64,000 nt of DNA. It comes from Marinomonas rhodophyticola (GTDB taxonomy: Bacteria > Pseudomonadota > Gammaproteobacteria > Pseudomonadales > Marinomonadaceae). Each line of letters opens with the position of its first letter. Position 1 is the first letter of the stretch. Positions 1-11,968 of the stretch are shown piece after piece. The notes beneath the pieces were generated by a model that was given only the letters and a program-made list of their open reading frames with translations, was not told the origin of the DNA and did no database searches. Location of the stretch: positions 434,001-498,000 of the forward strand of contig NZ_JAPEUL010000004.1 in the NCBI RefSeq assembly GCF_026113935.1. Direction: 5' to 3'. Made by a program: the position numbers and the translations under genes.

Positions 1-1434
1 CTTTGTGATTTTATTAAAACTGACGACCACTTGTTCAAGTAAAGGGCGATATTCAGATAGATAGTTAATCAGGTCTGCCTGTAAACGATTGATTTGCATT
101 AAGCTATTCAATCTAGATAAGGTAAAAAATTCTTTGAAATAACTGTAGTGAATCGGAAAATTATCGACAATAGGGTCCGAAAATGGTTCGTTTTTTGACA
201 CTTTGAATAGAAATAAGGCCGTTAGGGTTTGGTTCATATGTACACCTAATAGCTCGCCAAAAGTAGAAAAACCCGCGGCGTTAATGTTCTGGAAGGCGGT
301 TAGCTCTTTGAGGGCTTTTGCATTATTTAAACGACGTAAAATACAGTCATTAGCCAGCATCGCTATGGGTTGAGGCTTGCCTTTCATAAACGCGTCAAAG
401 GCTTGTTTGGTGCTATCGGCAAATCCTTTAGCTTCCACCAGAATAAGCTCGTCGCCAAAATCTAGGTCGCAGAAAAAATGAATGATCTTGTTATCTAAAT
501 CAATGCTGGCGATGGAGCGTATAAATAATTCATTACCAATTTCAACTGCAAAAGAGTGGTTCGTTAACTTTGTATTTAGCTCGTTTGGTTGGCATTTAAA
601 ATAGTCACAAAGGTGGTCAACCATGTTGACGATTTTGCCAGTAGATTTAGAAATGACTGTCGTAACAGTTCGCTTTTGTGGGTCTGATTCTGCAATATAA
701 AAAGAGCGATCAGTCTTTTTAAAGTTGTGTGTTTTTAGTATGCCGTAGCGGATATTGTCTGCTAGCTTAGTAAAAATAACCACAGCACAGTTATGAGCAA
801 CTTTGTTGCCGTCGTAGACAGACGCTTGTTTGAAATCTAACTTCCCTCCTGCTGAGCCTCCAATGAAATGACAAGGAAAACGCTGGCTATCATATAGGGC
901 TTTCATAAAGAAGTTTTCGCTAGACGACAATCCATCCATAAATGTAATGGCAATAGTATCTTGGTAGTTGATGGCCATTTTTACATTTATCTTTTCTATC
1001 TCGGATTGAATAGCTTGAATTCTATCTTGCTTGTTTTTGGTTGCTTTGCCTTGTTTTAAGTCTTCACAATGCAGTGGGATGGTTTTTATTTCAGTGGATG
1101 CTAGAAGCTCTTCACTGTAGCTTTGCAAGACAATTGAGTCCCATTTTCCATCGGTCGTTTGATAAAAGTTTGCTTGTTGGCTGTTAAGTTCGCCTGCTGT
1201 CATCACAGCAACGACTTTTTCACAGTAAGGTGTGAATCGCTGAATCTTTTCAACAGTGCTTTCAAAGTCTAGATTAGAGGATACAAAGGCAAGGATTAAT
1301 TGTGTTTTCTTTTCTGGAAACATCAATTCAGACAGGGTAGTTTCAGACAGTTCAGCATGAGTTAGCTGAAGAATTTTGATGCCCTGATTTGTACTATTAG
1401 GTAACGTTATTGATTTTCGTTTAAACCAAGACAT
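1..1434 (-). CDS. FIST-domain sensory protein, C-terminus beyond the window (probable FIST chemoreceptor)
   Basis: The frame is open for 478 codons from an ATG at 1434 to the left edge. The start has GGAG seven bases upstream. The N-terminal half, with ILAFVSSN near residue 45 and CHFIGGSAGG near residue 200, fits FIST_N. The part after residue about 240, with TKLTNHSFAVEIGNELFIRS, fits FIST_C. FIST domains are predicted cytoplasmic small-ligand (amino acid) sensors. There is no signal peptide or membrane segment. The last visible residues (RLQADLINYLSEYRPLLEQ) look like the start of a helical linker, so the unseen part may be a chemoreceptor signalling domain, a GGDEF domain or a kinase. A chemoreceptor is my guess. 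It runs the same way as holA but is separated from it by about 130 bp. Confidence 0.75.
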   Translation of the reverse strand, partial: MSWFKRKSITLPNSTNQGIKILQLTHAELSETTLSELMFPEKKTQLILAFVSSNLDFESTVEKIQRFTPYCEKVVAVMTAGELNSQQANFYQTTDGKWDSIVLQSYSEELLASTEIKTIPLHCEDLKQGKATKNKQDRIQAIQSEIEKINVKMAINYQDTIAITFMDGLSSSENFFMKALYDSQRFPCHFIGGSAGGKLDFKQASVYDGNKVAHNCAVVIFTKLADNIRYGILKTHNFKKTDRSFYIAESDPQKRTVTTVISKSTGKIVNMVDHLCDYFKCQPNELNTKLTNHSFAVEIGNELFIRSIASIDLDNKIIHFFCDLDFGDELILVEAKGFADSTKQAFDAFMKGKPQPIAMLANDCILRRLNNAKALKELTAFQNINAAGFSTFGELLGVHMNQTLTALFLFKVSKNEPFSDPIVDNFPIHYSYFKEFFTLSRLNSLMQINRLQADLINYLSEYRPLLEQVVVSFNKITK

Positions 1435-1564
1435 AGAGGTCTCCATAAAGCTAAATTGTTTTTGTTATCATCCCATCATTAATGTTAGAACAATGTCGGC
1501 TTTATGTTTGTATTGGTTTAAATATGTAACTTATTGATAGTAATAATGATTTTATAAATTTAAT

Positions 1565-2593
1565 TTATGGCAAATCTAATTCAGTTGCCACTGGTTTGTA
1601 GCCACAAAACATCATGACGAGATTGCGAAATCCCGTTTCACTGTCTGGGCCTTCTAATCCTTTGATGCTTTTGTCTAACAAAGCTAAATAGTTTTGCATG
1701 TAAGGTAGGGTAATTTTGTTGTGTCGTGACATGGCGCTTTCATAAAATGGCACGCGCTTGTCCCAGATTTTTTCACTCTGGCAGGCCTGTCTAAAGCTAG
1801 AGGATTGCATGGCTTGCAGTAGATTTGCCAGTGTTTGAATTTCTCGATTAAATAACCAAAGAAGGATACTGGCTTCCACACCTTCGCCAATGAGTTGGTT
1901 TAGACAATGCATTGCGCTTTTGGTGTTTCCCATTAGCAACCGGTCGCTAAGATCATAAATAGAATAACGGCTGCTGTCTGCGACGGATTCGACCACTTGT
2001 TCCGCATCAATTTTAGCGTCTCGCCCGTATAATAATGCGAGCTTTTCTAATTCTTGAGACAAAGCAAGTAGATTGCCTTCGCCACGTTCGCAGACAATGC
2101 TGGCAGCGTCACGGGTGAGGGATAAATTAAGATTTTGTGCTCTTTGTTGCACCCATGCCGGTAAGCGGTTTGCGTCTATTGGCCAGACCTGAACAAATAC
2201 ACCTTGCGATTCAAGTTGCGTGAACCACTTGGCTTTTTGCGTTCGCGCGTCGATTTTAGGTAAAGTCAATAGAATAACGTTATCTTCACTAAGCGATTGA
2301 CTTAATTGAGTCAGTGCTTTTGTGTGTTTTTCCCCCATCTTGTCTATTTGAATATCAAACATGCGACGAGAAGAGAATAGCGATAAGCTTTGATTTTCAT
2401 TTATGACATCTTGCCAATCAAACTGTGCGTCAGCAACAAAACGCAGGCGTTCATCGATGCTATGAGTTTGAGCGGCTTTGCGAATGTGATCGGCTGCTTC
2501 TTGGCAGAGCAACACCTCGTCACCAGAAATAATATAAATGGGGGCGAGGCTTTTTTTGAGCTGCTGTTGTAGTTGCTCAGGTTTAATTTTCAT
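1565..2593 (-). CDS. holA: DNA polymerase III subunit delta
   Basis: HolA is the clamp-loader delta subunit that opens the beta sliding clamp during replication. The 342-residue length matches the family. The N-terminus (PIYIISGDEVLLCQEA) is the delta nucleotide-binding-like domain, followed by the hallmark LSLFSSRRMFDI near residue 70, the clamp-contact region. The C-terminal collar domain contains NREIQTLANLLQAM. It lies 24 bp downstream of lptE and reads in the same direction, as in the E. coli leuS-lptE-holA cluster, so it is probably co-transcribed. No frame break or unusual residue was seen. The identification rests on family resemblance plus synteny. Confidence 0.96.
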   Translation of the reverse strand: MKIKPEQLQQQLKKSLAPIYIISGDEVLLCQEAADHIRKAAQTHSIDERLRFVADAQFDWQDVINENQSLSLFSSRRMFDIQIDKMGEKHTKALTQLSQSLSEDNVILLTLPKIDARTQKAKWFTQLESQGVFVQVWPIDANRLPAWVQQRAQNLNLSLTRDAASIVCERGEGNLLALSQELEKLALLYGRDAKIDAEQVVESVADSSRYSIYDLSDRLLMGNTKSAMHCLNQLIGEGVEASILLWLFNREIQTLANLLQAMQSSSFRQACQSEKIWDKRVPFYESAMSRHNKITLPYMQNYLALLDKSIKGLEGPDSETGFRNLVMMFCGYKPVATELDLP

Positions 2594-2617
2594 TGTATTG
2601 GCCTAACCACAATACGA

Positions 2618-3133
2618 CTAAAATGGTGCATAAGTTAGGTCGTAAATTAGCTGCTTAGCAAGATCTTCACTCATGCTTTCTGCTTGTGCTTGGTTATAAG
2701 ATATTTTAGCGCTTTCTTCGGCATTCTGATTCGTTAATGTCTTTGTCGTAGTAATAGTTCGTGGACCATAAACGGACTTTCCATCTGCTTGACGGATAAA
2801 GTAAGCACTGCTGAGACGACGTTGAATCTGTGAGACATCATTGTTTCCATCTCTAGCCAACTCAGTATCAGAAGTCGTGATTGAATTGATTTTTAAATCT
2901 AGTGTGTCTTTTGTTGCTTTGTTCTTGTCTAGGATCACGACATTCGCTTTACCCAACGCAATGCGCAATGCTCTATCAAAGCTGTCTGATCCACTTTCAG
3001 AAGTGAGGGTTAATACTTTAAGTTTGCTTGGGACACTGCCGTTTCCTCGAAGATGAAAGCCACAAGCGACAACGCTCATGGTGAGCAAGGCTAATAAAAA
3101 TAAGCGAATGGTTTGTGTCAATGTGATCGTCAT
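2618..3133 (-). CDS. lptE: LPS-assembly lipoprotein LptE
   Basis: LptE plugs the LptD barrel in the outer membrane and helps insert lipopolysaccharide into the outer leaflet. The 171-residue product begins with a lipoprotein signal peptide. Hydrophobic residues 9-22 are followed by the lipobox SVVAC, with the lipidated Cys at residue 24, and then GFHLRG, the typical start of mature LptE (RlpB). The rest (SSAYFIRQADG, NQAQAESMSEDLAKQLIYDL) fits the LptE fold. It lies between leuS and holA, the conserved order, with a strong hairpin in the leuS-lptE gap that could tune read-through. Confidence 0.95.
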   Translation of the reverse strand: MTITLTQTIRLFLLALLTMSVVACGFHLRGNGSVPSKLKVLTLTSESGSDSFDRALRIALGKANVVILDKNKATKDTLDLKINSITTSDTELARDGNNDVSQIQRRLSSAYFIRQADGKSVYGPRTITTTKTLTNQNAEESAKISYNQAQAESMSEDLAKQLIYDLTYAPF

Positions 3134-3162
3134 ATTCGTGATCCCTGTAATCGAGTGAAAGC

Positions 3163-3189
3163 ATAAGGGATGGCTATGCCATCCCTTAT
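3163..3189. terminator. Perfect 12-bp hairpin between leuS and lptE
   Basis: ATAAGGGATGGC at 3163-3174 and its exact complement at 3178-3189 are separated by a 3-base loop. It lies between the leuS stop and the lptE start on the transcribed strand. There is no strong U-tract, so it may be a weak terminator, a processing site or an mRNA stabiliser inside the operon. The structure is seen directly. The role is inference. Confidence 0.6.
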
Positions 3190-3199
3190 TGTGCTTGGA

Positions 3200-5656
<2,457 letters not shown>

Positions 5657-5827
5657 TTATCCCGTGATCGACGTAAGGTTGGTAGACCTGTATTCTCTTT
5701 ATTGTAAAGAGGGGTGTTATTATAGCGACATAGCACAAGATACCAGTGCTTTGACTAACAGAGTCTGAAAATATCCGCTATTTTATAGAGATGACGCTCT
5801 AATTAGAAGCTGCATAGAGGGGGAGTT

Positions 5828-6274
5828 ATGAAATCTATGAAAAAAGATCCATCAAAAAGTGAAATCGATTCTAATTTGGTCGAAGAAGCACGCAAAACTT
5901 TGCTTGGAGCAAAAGATTGGTTTTTAGAAGACGTTGCGCTGATGAAAGCCTATTGGCATGACAAAATGGGCTATACCGAAGCTTGGATAGATGCAAATTG
6001 GCATTATGTGCTTGATGAAGGGCATGAGCTGGTCGAAGAGTTAGATGAAAAAGAAGATGCCGCCTTGCTATGGTTAATCAATCACGCTAACAACAATCCT
6101 GTACCACTTGAAGAGTGTCATGTGGTCGGCACTATGGTAGAGCCTGGCACTTATCACTGTATGTCTTGTGGGCACGATAATCTCATCGAAACTAAGCAAG
6201 CTTTGCAGCCTTGTGAAATTTGTCATTATGGTTTGATGTCGACCCATGATGATCAGACCAATAAAGCTGAGTAA
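5828..6274 (+). CDS. ybeL: Zinc-ribbon protein of the YbeL/DUF1451 family
   Basis: This 148-residue protein has an acidic, helical N-terminus (LVEEARKTLLGAKDWFLEDV) and a C-terminal zinc ribbon, YHCMSCGH followed by LQPCEICHYG, giving a C-x2-C pair and a second C-x2-C pair around residues 115-140. This arrangement is that of DUF1451 (E. coli YbeL), whose gene also sits divergently next to leuS. The purine-rich GAGGGGGAG just before the ATG serves as ribosome binding site. The molecular function of the family is not known. A role in nucleic-acid or protein binding is only suggested by the ribbon. Confidence 0.88.
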   Translation: MKSMKKDPSKSEIDSNLVEEARKTLLGAKDWFLEDVALMKAYWHDKMGYTEAWIDANWHYVLDEGHELVEELDEKEDAALLWLINHANNNPVPLEECHVVGTMVEPGTYHCMSCGHDNLIETKQALQPCEICHYGLMSTHDDQTNKAE

Positions 6275-6303
6275 TTCATTGTTCCCAAGTGGTAATGCAT
6301 ACC

Positions 6304-6395
6304 ATGAGCCTTGGTATTCAGGTCTTAAAATAAAAAATACTTGCGCCTGTTTCGCAAGATCCAAGCGTCAGCGTGAATCAAATACCAAGGTTCAT
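6304..6395. repeat. Long-loop inverted repeat between convergent ybeL and lnt
   Basis: ATGAGCCTTGGTATT at 6304-6318 pairs with AATACCAAGGTTCAT at 6381-6395 with 14 of 15 bases complementary, across a loop of about 62 bases. It sits in the gap between the convergent ends of ybeL and lnt. It may be a two-way transcription barrier or a mobile-element relic. No coding frame was seen inside it. Confidence 0.45.
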
Positions 6396-6407
6396 TTCTT
6401 TTATTGG

Positions 6408-7979
6408 TTATCTATTTTTGCGGTTTAGAATTAAGCCGTTTAAATAGGTAAATACCACGCAAATTCCCAGCAGTAACAGTGTTGGCCAGTAGCCCCATTG
6501 CACATAAGGCGTATTGCCCGTAAACGCTTTGGCTTCTGCGGTTAATGTGGTTCTTTCAAATTGTGGTGCTTGAGCCACCACTTCGCCTTTCTCGTTAATA
6601 AAAGCGGTTACACCCGTGTTCGTCGCGCGGATAACATAACGACCCGCTTCTTTTGCTCTAAATTGTGCAATTTGCAAATGCTGCCAAGGACCAAAAGAGG
6701 TACCAAACCAACCATCGTTACTAATGGTAATTAAGAAATCACTGTCCCTTACCATGCGTCTTACTTGTTCCGCGTAAACAATTTCATAACAAATAAAGGG
6801 GGCGACTCCCCATTCGCCAACTTGCAGTACAGGCTGGTTTTCATCACCTGACTTAAAGCTCGACATGGGCATGCCGAAGACATCGAGGATCGGACCTATG
6901 TATTCTGCAAAGGGGATATATTCGCCGAAGGGGACCAGTCTGCGTTTGTAATATAGGCCAAAGCCATTGCCGGTTGCCCATATGGCATTATAGTAGTTCT
7001 GTTTATCAGCACTGACGTCCGGAATGCCAGTGATTAGTGTCGTGTTCGTGTTTTCCAGTTCTTTGCTGAAGGAAGCAAAGTAGGGTTTTATTTGAGGGTA
7101 GGTGTAGGTAATGGCTGTTTCAGGCCAGACGACCAGCTCGCTGTCCAAATGCTCAATGGTGGCTTGCTGATAATAGGCAAGAGATTGTCCAGCCGATTGT
7201 GCTAACCATTTTTCATCTTGTTTTACATTACCCTGTACTAACGTGGTTTTGAGTGTGCCGGTTTGTTGCACCCATGAAATAGGCGCATAGTGTAAAAAAG
7301 CCGCTCCGCCCCAGATGATAATCACGACCAGAATCAGGCTAGGTTGATTGTTTTGTCTCATTAATAAACTGGCAATAACGCTGGCGGTGAGTACCACACA
7401 AGCACTCGTTAGCCAGATGCCACCAATGGGCAAAAGCTCAAACAGCCAAGTGTTTTCTATTGCGTAGCCTGGTAGTAACCAAGGGAAGCCGGTAAAAAGC
7501 GAGCTTCTCGCCATCTCGCCCAAAAGCAGTCCAAGGGTAATCCACAGGCTGCTTGGTATTTGCGAAAAGCGCCGACTCAATCGCCAAGATGCCCAAGCGG
7601 AAAAGGCCCAGAAAGTCACTAATATTGAGATGAAAGCAAACGTAATAAGCCCTGCGATAATGCTGCCAACCTGACCATACTCGGCAATACTAACGTAGAC
7701 CCAAGAGACGCCTGCACCAAAGAAGCCTAATCCGACAGCGCTGCCTCGCCAGAAAGCGGCTTTTGACGTGGTACTGGTTAACATCAGAAGGCTGAAGACG
7801 ATTAAGCTGATGAAATAGCCAGGCCAAAAATGAAATGGCGCAAAACTGGTGACACCTAGTGCACCAGCAATGATGGCAATAACGCCAATGACAATGGGAG
7901 GAAGTTGAGACAATTTTGCGCTAAAACGAGGCTCCCACCCCGTTTTGATATTGGTAAAGTCGGGGTGAGGCATGGTCAT
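6408..7979 (-). CDS. lnt: Apolipoprotein N-acyltransferase
   Basis: Lnt adds the third acyl chain to lipoproteins at the inner membrane, a step needed for sorting to the outer membrane by Lol. The 523 residues have the family layout: about seven hydrophobic N-terminal segments (residues 28-230), a periplasmic nitrilase-fold domain, and a final membrane helix (TLLLLGICVVFTYL). The triad region is visible: Glu in VVWPETAI, Lys in YYKRRLVPFGEYIP, and Cys in APFICYEIVY. ATG is used at 7979, with a second in-frame ATG two codons on. The start is 1 bp from the corC stop, so the two are probably translationally coupled. Confidence 0.96.
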   Translation of the reverse strand: MTMPHPDFTNIKTGWEPRFSAKLSQLPPIVIGVIAIIAGALGVTSFAPFHFWPGYFISLIVFSLLMLTSTTSKAAFWRGSAVGLGFFGAGVSWVYVSIAEYGQVGSIIAGLITFAFISILVTFWAFSAWASWRLSRRFSQIPSSLWITLGLLLGEMARSSLFTGFPWLLPGYAIENTWLFELLPIGGIWLTSACVVLTASVIASLLMRQNNQPSLILVVIIIWGGAAFLHYAPISWVQQTGTLKTTLVQGNVKQDEKWLAQSAGQSLAYYQQATIEHLDSELVVWPETAITYTYPQIKPYFASFSKELENTNTTLITGIPDVSADKQNYYNAIWATGNGFGLYYKRRLVPFGEYIPFAEYIGPILDVFGMPMSSFKSGDENQPVLQVGEWGVAPFICYEIVYAEQVRRMVRDSDFLITISNDGWFGTSFGPWQHLQIAQFRAKEAGRYVIRATNTGVTAFINEKGEVVAQAPQFERTTLTAEAKAFTGNTPYVQWGYWPTLLLLGICVVFTYLNGLILNRKNR

Positions 7980-7980
7980 A

Positions 7981-8853
7981 TCAATCTGATAGGTTGGTGT
8001 TTAAAGTGGGTTTGGTTACTTGAATGGTCTTGATGCGACGGCCATCTGATTTAACCACGCGAAAATGAAAGTCATTAAATAACAATTCTTCATCACGTAA
8101 CGGAACGTGACCAAATTGTTGCACCAATATGCCGCCAATGGTATCGAATTCTTCTTCATTCAGTTCGACTTTGAAGAACTCATTAAAGTCTTCAACAGGG
8201 CACAATGCCGGTACCAGATACACGCCTGGTTCAGCGGTTACTTGTATACCTTCGTCATCGAGCTTGTCTGTTTCATCTTCAATTTCGCCAACGATTTGTT
8301 CAAGCACGTCTTCTATGGTGACTAGGCCAGAAACGCTGCCGTATTCGTCTAGTACCAATGCCATGTGATAGCGCTTGGTGCGGAAATCATTGAGCAGAAC
8401 GTTTAGACGTTTGCTTTCTGGAATAAAGTTAGCTGGGCGAAGACGCGCCAAAATGTCTTCTATAGTGACGACACCATCTTTGAATAATAAAGGCAATAAG
8501 TCTTTGGCCAGTAAGACGCCGAGAATTTCATCCGAGTCCTCACCAACGACAGGGAATCTTGAATGTGAGGATTCTATAATTTTACGGATAGACGTTTTAG
8601 GGTCATCTTCGGACTTGATAACCACCATTTGCGAAGGCGGAATCATAATGTCACGCGCTTGCACTTCCGACACCTCTAGCGCACCTTCAACAATAGTGAA
8701 GGCATCGCGATCAATAATGTCGGATTTTACAGCGGCTTCTAGAAGTTTAACGATATCGCCACGACTACGCGGTTCATCATTAAATGCTTGGGTTAAGCGT
8801 TCAAACCAAGATTTTTGTTGATCGTTGGATAAGCTCGATCGGTCATCACTCAT
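7981..8853 (-). CDS. corC: CorC/YbeX-type CBS-domain protein
   Basis: A 290-residue cytoplasmic protein with two CBS domains (around residues 68-125 and 130-190, with SRFPVVGEDSDEILGVLLAKDLL and MALVLDEYGSVSGLVTIEDVLEQIVGEI) and a C-terminal CorC_HlyC domain (LNEEEFDTIGGILVQQFGHVP). In E. coli, YbeX is encoded with ybeY, ybeZ and lnt and has been linked to Mg/Co handling and, more recently, to ribosome quality. The same gene order is kept here, which supports a shared function with YbeY and PhoH. No membrane segment is present. Confidence 0.93.
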   Translation of the reverse strand: MSDDRSSLSNDQQKSWFERLTQAFNDEPRSRGDIVKLLEAAVKSDIIDRDAFTIVEGALEVSEVQARDIMIPPSQMVVIKSEDDPKTSIRKIIESSHSRFPVVGEDSDEILGVLLAKDLLPLLFKDGVVTIEDILARLRPANFIPESKRLNVLLNDFRTKRYHMALVLDEYGSVSGLVTIEDVLEQIVGEIEDETDKLDDEGIQVTAEPGVYLVPALCPVEDFNEFFKVELNEEEFDTIGGILVQQFGHVPLRDEELLFNDFHFRVVKSDGRRIKTIQVTKPTLNTNLSD

Positions 8854-8865
8854 TAGGGTATTAGC

Positions 8866-9330
8866 TCACTCTTTAATCAAATAAGGGTCGGAAATCGATA
8901 AGGAAGCCAGTAGCTTTGTTTCTATCGATTCCATTTCATCTGCTTCATCGTCATTTATATGATCATAGCCGCGTAAATGCAAGATCCCATGAATAGTCAT
9001 ATGTGCCCAATGATGCAGTAATTCTTTATTTTGTTCTTCTGCCTCTTTTGCCACAATTTGCGTACAGATCACTAAATCGCCTAATAGCGGTAATTCAGAC
9101 TCGGGCGGCGCTTCGAATGGGAAGGACAGCACATTGGTTGGTTTGTCCTTGCCACGATATTCGTGATTCAATGCGTGACTTTCCTCTTCATCAACGATAC
9201 GAATAGTCACTTCAAACTCTTCATCTGAGTCAGGTAGGGCTTTTTCAACCCACAACCTAAAATCCGCCTCGCTGGGTAAGCGAGCGGTGTCTTCTGTGGC
9301 AATTTGTAGGTCAAGTTCTAGGTGCGCCAT
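8866..9330 (-). CDS. ybeY: Endoribonuclease YbeY
   Basis: YbeY is a metal-dependent endoribonuclease acting in 16S rRNA 3'-end maturation and late 70S ribosome quality control. The 154 residues carry the zinc-binding signature [11 protein letters not shown] near residues 114-124, giving the three His ligands, preceded by [18 protein letters not shown], a family hallmark. It lies between phoH (3-bp gap) and corC (12-bp gap) on the same strand, the classical arrangement. The frame is intact and the length is normal. Confidence 0.96.
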   Translation of the reverse strand: MAHLELDLQIATEDTARLPSEADFRLWVEKALPDSDEEFEVTIRIVDEEESHALNHEYRGKDKPTNVLSFPFEAPPESELPLLGDLVICTQIVAKEAEEQNKELLHHWAHMTIHGILHLRGYDHINDDEADEMESIETKLLASLSISDPYLIKE

Positions 9331-9332
9331 TA

Positions 9333-10379
9333 TTATTTACTACCTGCAGATTGTTCTGCTTGTGCGGTTAAACGAGCTTCAGAGCGGGCTTTTTTCTCCG
9401 CTTCGACTTCTACATCAAATTTGTCATAGGCTTCGACAATACGCTGAACCAATGGGTGACGAACCACGTCAGACGAGCTAAATAAAGTCATACTGATGCC
9501 ACTTACGTCTTTTAAAACGTGCATAGCTTGTGCTAATCCAGATGTGGTGCCGCGCGGCAAATCTACCTGTGTCGTGTCGCCTGTAATAACGGCTGTTGAG
9601 CCAAAACCAATCCGCGTCAAAAACATCTTCATCTGCTCGCGTGTGGTGTTTTGGCTTTCATCTAGAATGATGAAGGCATTGTTTAAGGTACGGCCACGCA
9701 TAAAGGCAAGCGGAGCAATTTCTATGACGTTTTTTTCGATCAGCTTATCAACCAGCTCAAAGCCAAGCATTTCGTACAAAGCATCATAAAGCGGGCGTAG
9801 GTATGGATCGATTTTCTGTGATAAATCACCTGGTAGAAATCCAAGTTTCTCGCCGGCTTCTACCGCAGGACGGACAAGCATGATGCGTTCAACTCGATCC
9901 GCTTCTAAGGCTTCAACGGCACAAGCAACGGCTAGATAGGTTTTACCCGTACCAGCAGGGCCGATGCCGAAATTGATATCGTGTTTACGGATTTGTTTGA
10001 CGTAACCTTGCTGGTTTTTACCCTTGGGTTTGATAAAAGCCTTGCGGGTTTTTATCACCAGCTGATCTGTATTCTCTCTTTTGCTGTTAGTGAGTGATTC
10101 AATCGCCGACTCTTGCAGATAGAGGTGAATGGTTTCAGGCGTGATGTCATTACTCGCTAACGCTTCCCTGTAAAGGTTCTGAAGCAGCGTTTTAGTAGCC
10201 GCCACATGATCAGAATTGTTGCCAGTAATGTCAAAGAGTTCGGCGCGATATTTAATAGTCACATCCAGTCTTTTTTCGATTAACTTGATGTTCTCGTCGA
10301 GTTGTCCACATAGCCCAACCAAAGCGTTGGCTTCGGCTGGGGCTAAACGGATTTGCTGAGTTGTCTGTGTGGTTTCCAA
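9333..10379 (-). CDS. ybeZ: PhoH-family ATPase YbeZ
   Basis: A 348-residue PhoH-like P-loop NTPase. Walker A is GPAGTGKTY (about residue 140), Walker B is [10 protein letters not shown], and [13 protein letters not shown] follows as in RNA-helicase-like PhoH proteins. An N-terminal domain of about 110 residues precedes the ATPase and may bind RNA. YbeZ partners YbeY in rRNA processing, and the two genes are 3 bp apart here. The highly charged C-terminus ([12 protein letters not shown]) resembles that of many PhoH homologues. Confidence 0.95.
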   Translation of the reverse strand: METTQTTQQIRLAPAEANALVGLCGQLDENIKLIEKRLDVTIKYRAELFDITGNNSDHVAATKTLLQNLYREALASNDITPETIHLYLQESAIESLTNSKRENTDQLVIKTRKAFIKPKGKNQQGYVKQIRKHDINFGIGPAGTGKTYLAVACAVEALEADRVERIMLVRPAVEAGEKLGFLPGDLSQKIDPYLRPLYDALYEMLGFELVDKLIEKNVIEIAPLAFMRGRTLNNAFIILDESQNTTREQMKMFLTRIGFGSTAVITGDTTQVDLPRGTTSGLAQAMHVLKDVSGISMTLFSSSDVVRHPLVQRIVEAYDKFDVEVEAEKKARSEARLTAQAEQSAGSK

Positions 10380-10407
10380 GAGTTACCTTTGTTATTGAAG
10401 TACGCTT

Positions 10408-11763
10408 TTATTGTAGTACAAAATCGGAGTCGAGTTCGGAGCTGACCAACTCACCTAATAGAGAGTTAGGGTAAGCATCCGTGATGACGACATCAGCGAA
10501 TTTACCAATCAGTTGTGGATCGAACGCACGGAAATTAACAATCCGATTGTTTTCTGTTCGACCTTGAAGTTGTCCAGGATCGCGAGGTGAATAGCCGCTG
10601 ATCAATATGCGTTGTATCTCACCAACCATGGACAAACTAATGTCATAGGCCTGTTGGCTAATACGACGCTGCAAAATGGACAAGCGTTCTTTTTTCACGT
10701 CTTCCGGCGTGTCATCTTCTAGATTCGACGCAGGCGTACCAGGACGTTGGCTGTAAACAAAACTGAACGAGTGATCAAAACCGATCTCTTGAATTAAATT
10801 CATCGTATCGACAAAGTCTTCATCCGTTTCACCAGGAAAGCCAATAATAAAGTCAGAGGACAAACTAATACCGGGTCGAGCTTCTTTTATGCGGTTAATC
10901 TTGTCAATGTAATATTGACGATCATGGCCACGTTTCATTGCACTCAGTATGTTGTCGGCACCACTCTGCACTGGTAGGTGTAAGTGACTTACTAGTTTCC
11001 GTTCGTTTCGGAAAGCCTCAATTAAGCTATCGCTAAACTCCACTGGATGAGAGGTTGTAAAGCGGATACGCTCGATGCCATCAATTTGTGCTACAGCATG
11101 AATGATGTCAGCAAGATCGGCTTCGTCCCCTTCGGCAGTATCTCCTCGGTAGGCGTTAACGTTTTGCCCAAGTAAATGGATCTCACGTACGCCTTGTTCA
11201 GCAAGCTGCATTACTTCTTTCAATATGCTATCGAAAGGACGACTGACTTCTTCTCCGCGAGTGTAAGGTACCACACAGAAAGTGCAATATTTACTACAGC
11301 CTTCCATAATTGAAACAAACGCTTCTGCGCCATCAACACGAGGCGCGGGTAAGTGGTCAAACTTTTCGATTTCAGGGAAGGTGACATCCGTGATTGGGAT
11401 GTGTTTTCCTGCCGCATTGACCATCTCAGGTAATTTATGCAGCGTCTGAGGGCCAAAAATCATATCTACATGTTTGGCACGTTTTCGAATCGCATCGCCT
11501 TCTTGGCTTGCGACACAACCACCAACACCGATGACAAGATTCGGGTTCTTTTGCTTGAGCTTTTTCCAACGTCCTAACTGGTGATAAACCTTGTCTTGGG
11601 CTTTTTCACGAATAGAACAAGTGTTAAGCAGCAAAACGTCTGCTTCTTCTGCATTGTCTGTGAGTTCCATATCATGGCTTTCGCCAAGTAAATCTGCCAT
11701 ACGAGAGGAATCGTATTCGTTCATTTGACAGCCATGAGTTTGGATAAAAAGTTTTTTTGCCAT
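10408..11763 (-). CDS. miaB: tRNA methylthiotransferase MiaB
   Basis: MiaB is a radical-SAM enzyme that converts i6A37 to ms2i6A37 in tRNAs reading UNN codons. The 451 residues contain the N-terminal UPF0004 domain with its cluster Cys residues ([34 protein letters not shown]), the radical-SAM triad in [16 protein letters not shown] (about residue 155), and a C-terminal TRAM domain ([10 protein letters not shown]). It is the first gene of miaB-ybeZ-ybeY-corC-lnt, all close together on the minus strand. Its promoter should lie in the 205-bp gap before the divergent gene at 11969. Confidence 0.97.
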   Translation of the reverse strand: MAKKLFIQTHGCQMNEYDSSRMADLLGESHDMELTDNAEEADVLLLNTCSIREKAQDKVYHQLGRWKKLKQKNPNLVIGVGGCVASQEGDAIRKRAKHVDMIFGPQTLHKLPEMVNAAGKHIPITDVTFPEIEKFDHLPAPRVDGAEAFVSIMEGCSKYCTFCVVPYTRGEEVSRPFDSILKEVMQLAEQGVREIHLLGQNVNAYRGDTAEGDEADLADIIHAVAQIDGIERIRFTTSHPVEFSDSLIEAFRNERKLVSHLHLPVQSGADNILSAMKRGHDRQYYIDKINRIKEARPGISLSSDFIIGFPGETDEDFVDTMNLIQEIGFDHSFSFVYSQRPGTPASNLEDDTPEDVKKERLSILQRRISQQAYDISLSMVGEIQRILISGYSPRDPGQLQGRTENNRIVNFRAFDPQLIGKFADVVITDAYPNSLLGELVSSELDSDFVLQ

Positions 11764-11968
11764 GTAACGTATTAACCTAAAATGTGTTCGTCTAATCGAC
11801 TTTGATACTATTATATTGGGCTTTGCTCTCGAATCACAGGGGTGTTCTCAATTCCCTGTCATTTAAAGTAAAAAGTCTGTCGAAATAGCGACTTCTTTTT
11901 CTGACTGGAGCTTTTGCTCAAGACCCGTCACAATAGTCTTACAATTTGCAATTCAGTGTGGATGTGTT

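Noticed and set aside
8107-8821. Several plus-strand open frames opposite corC
   Set aside because: Shadows of the corC coding frame without independent evidence.
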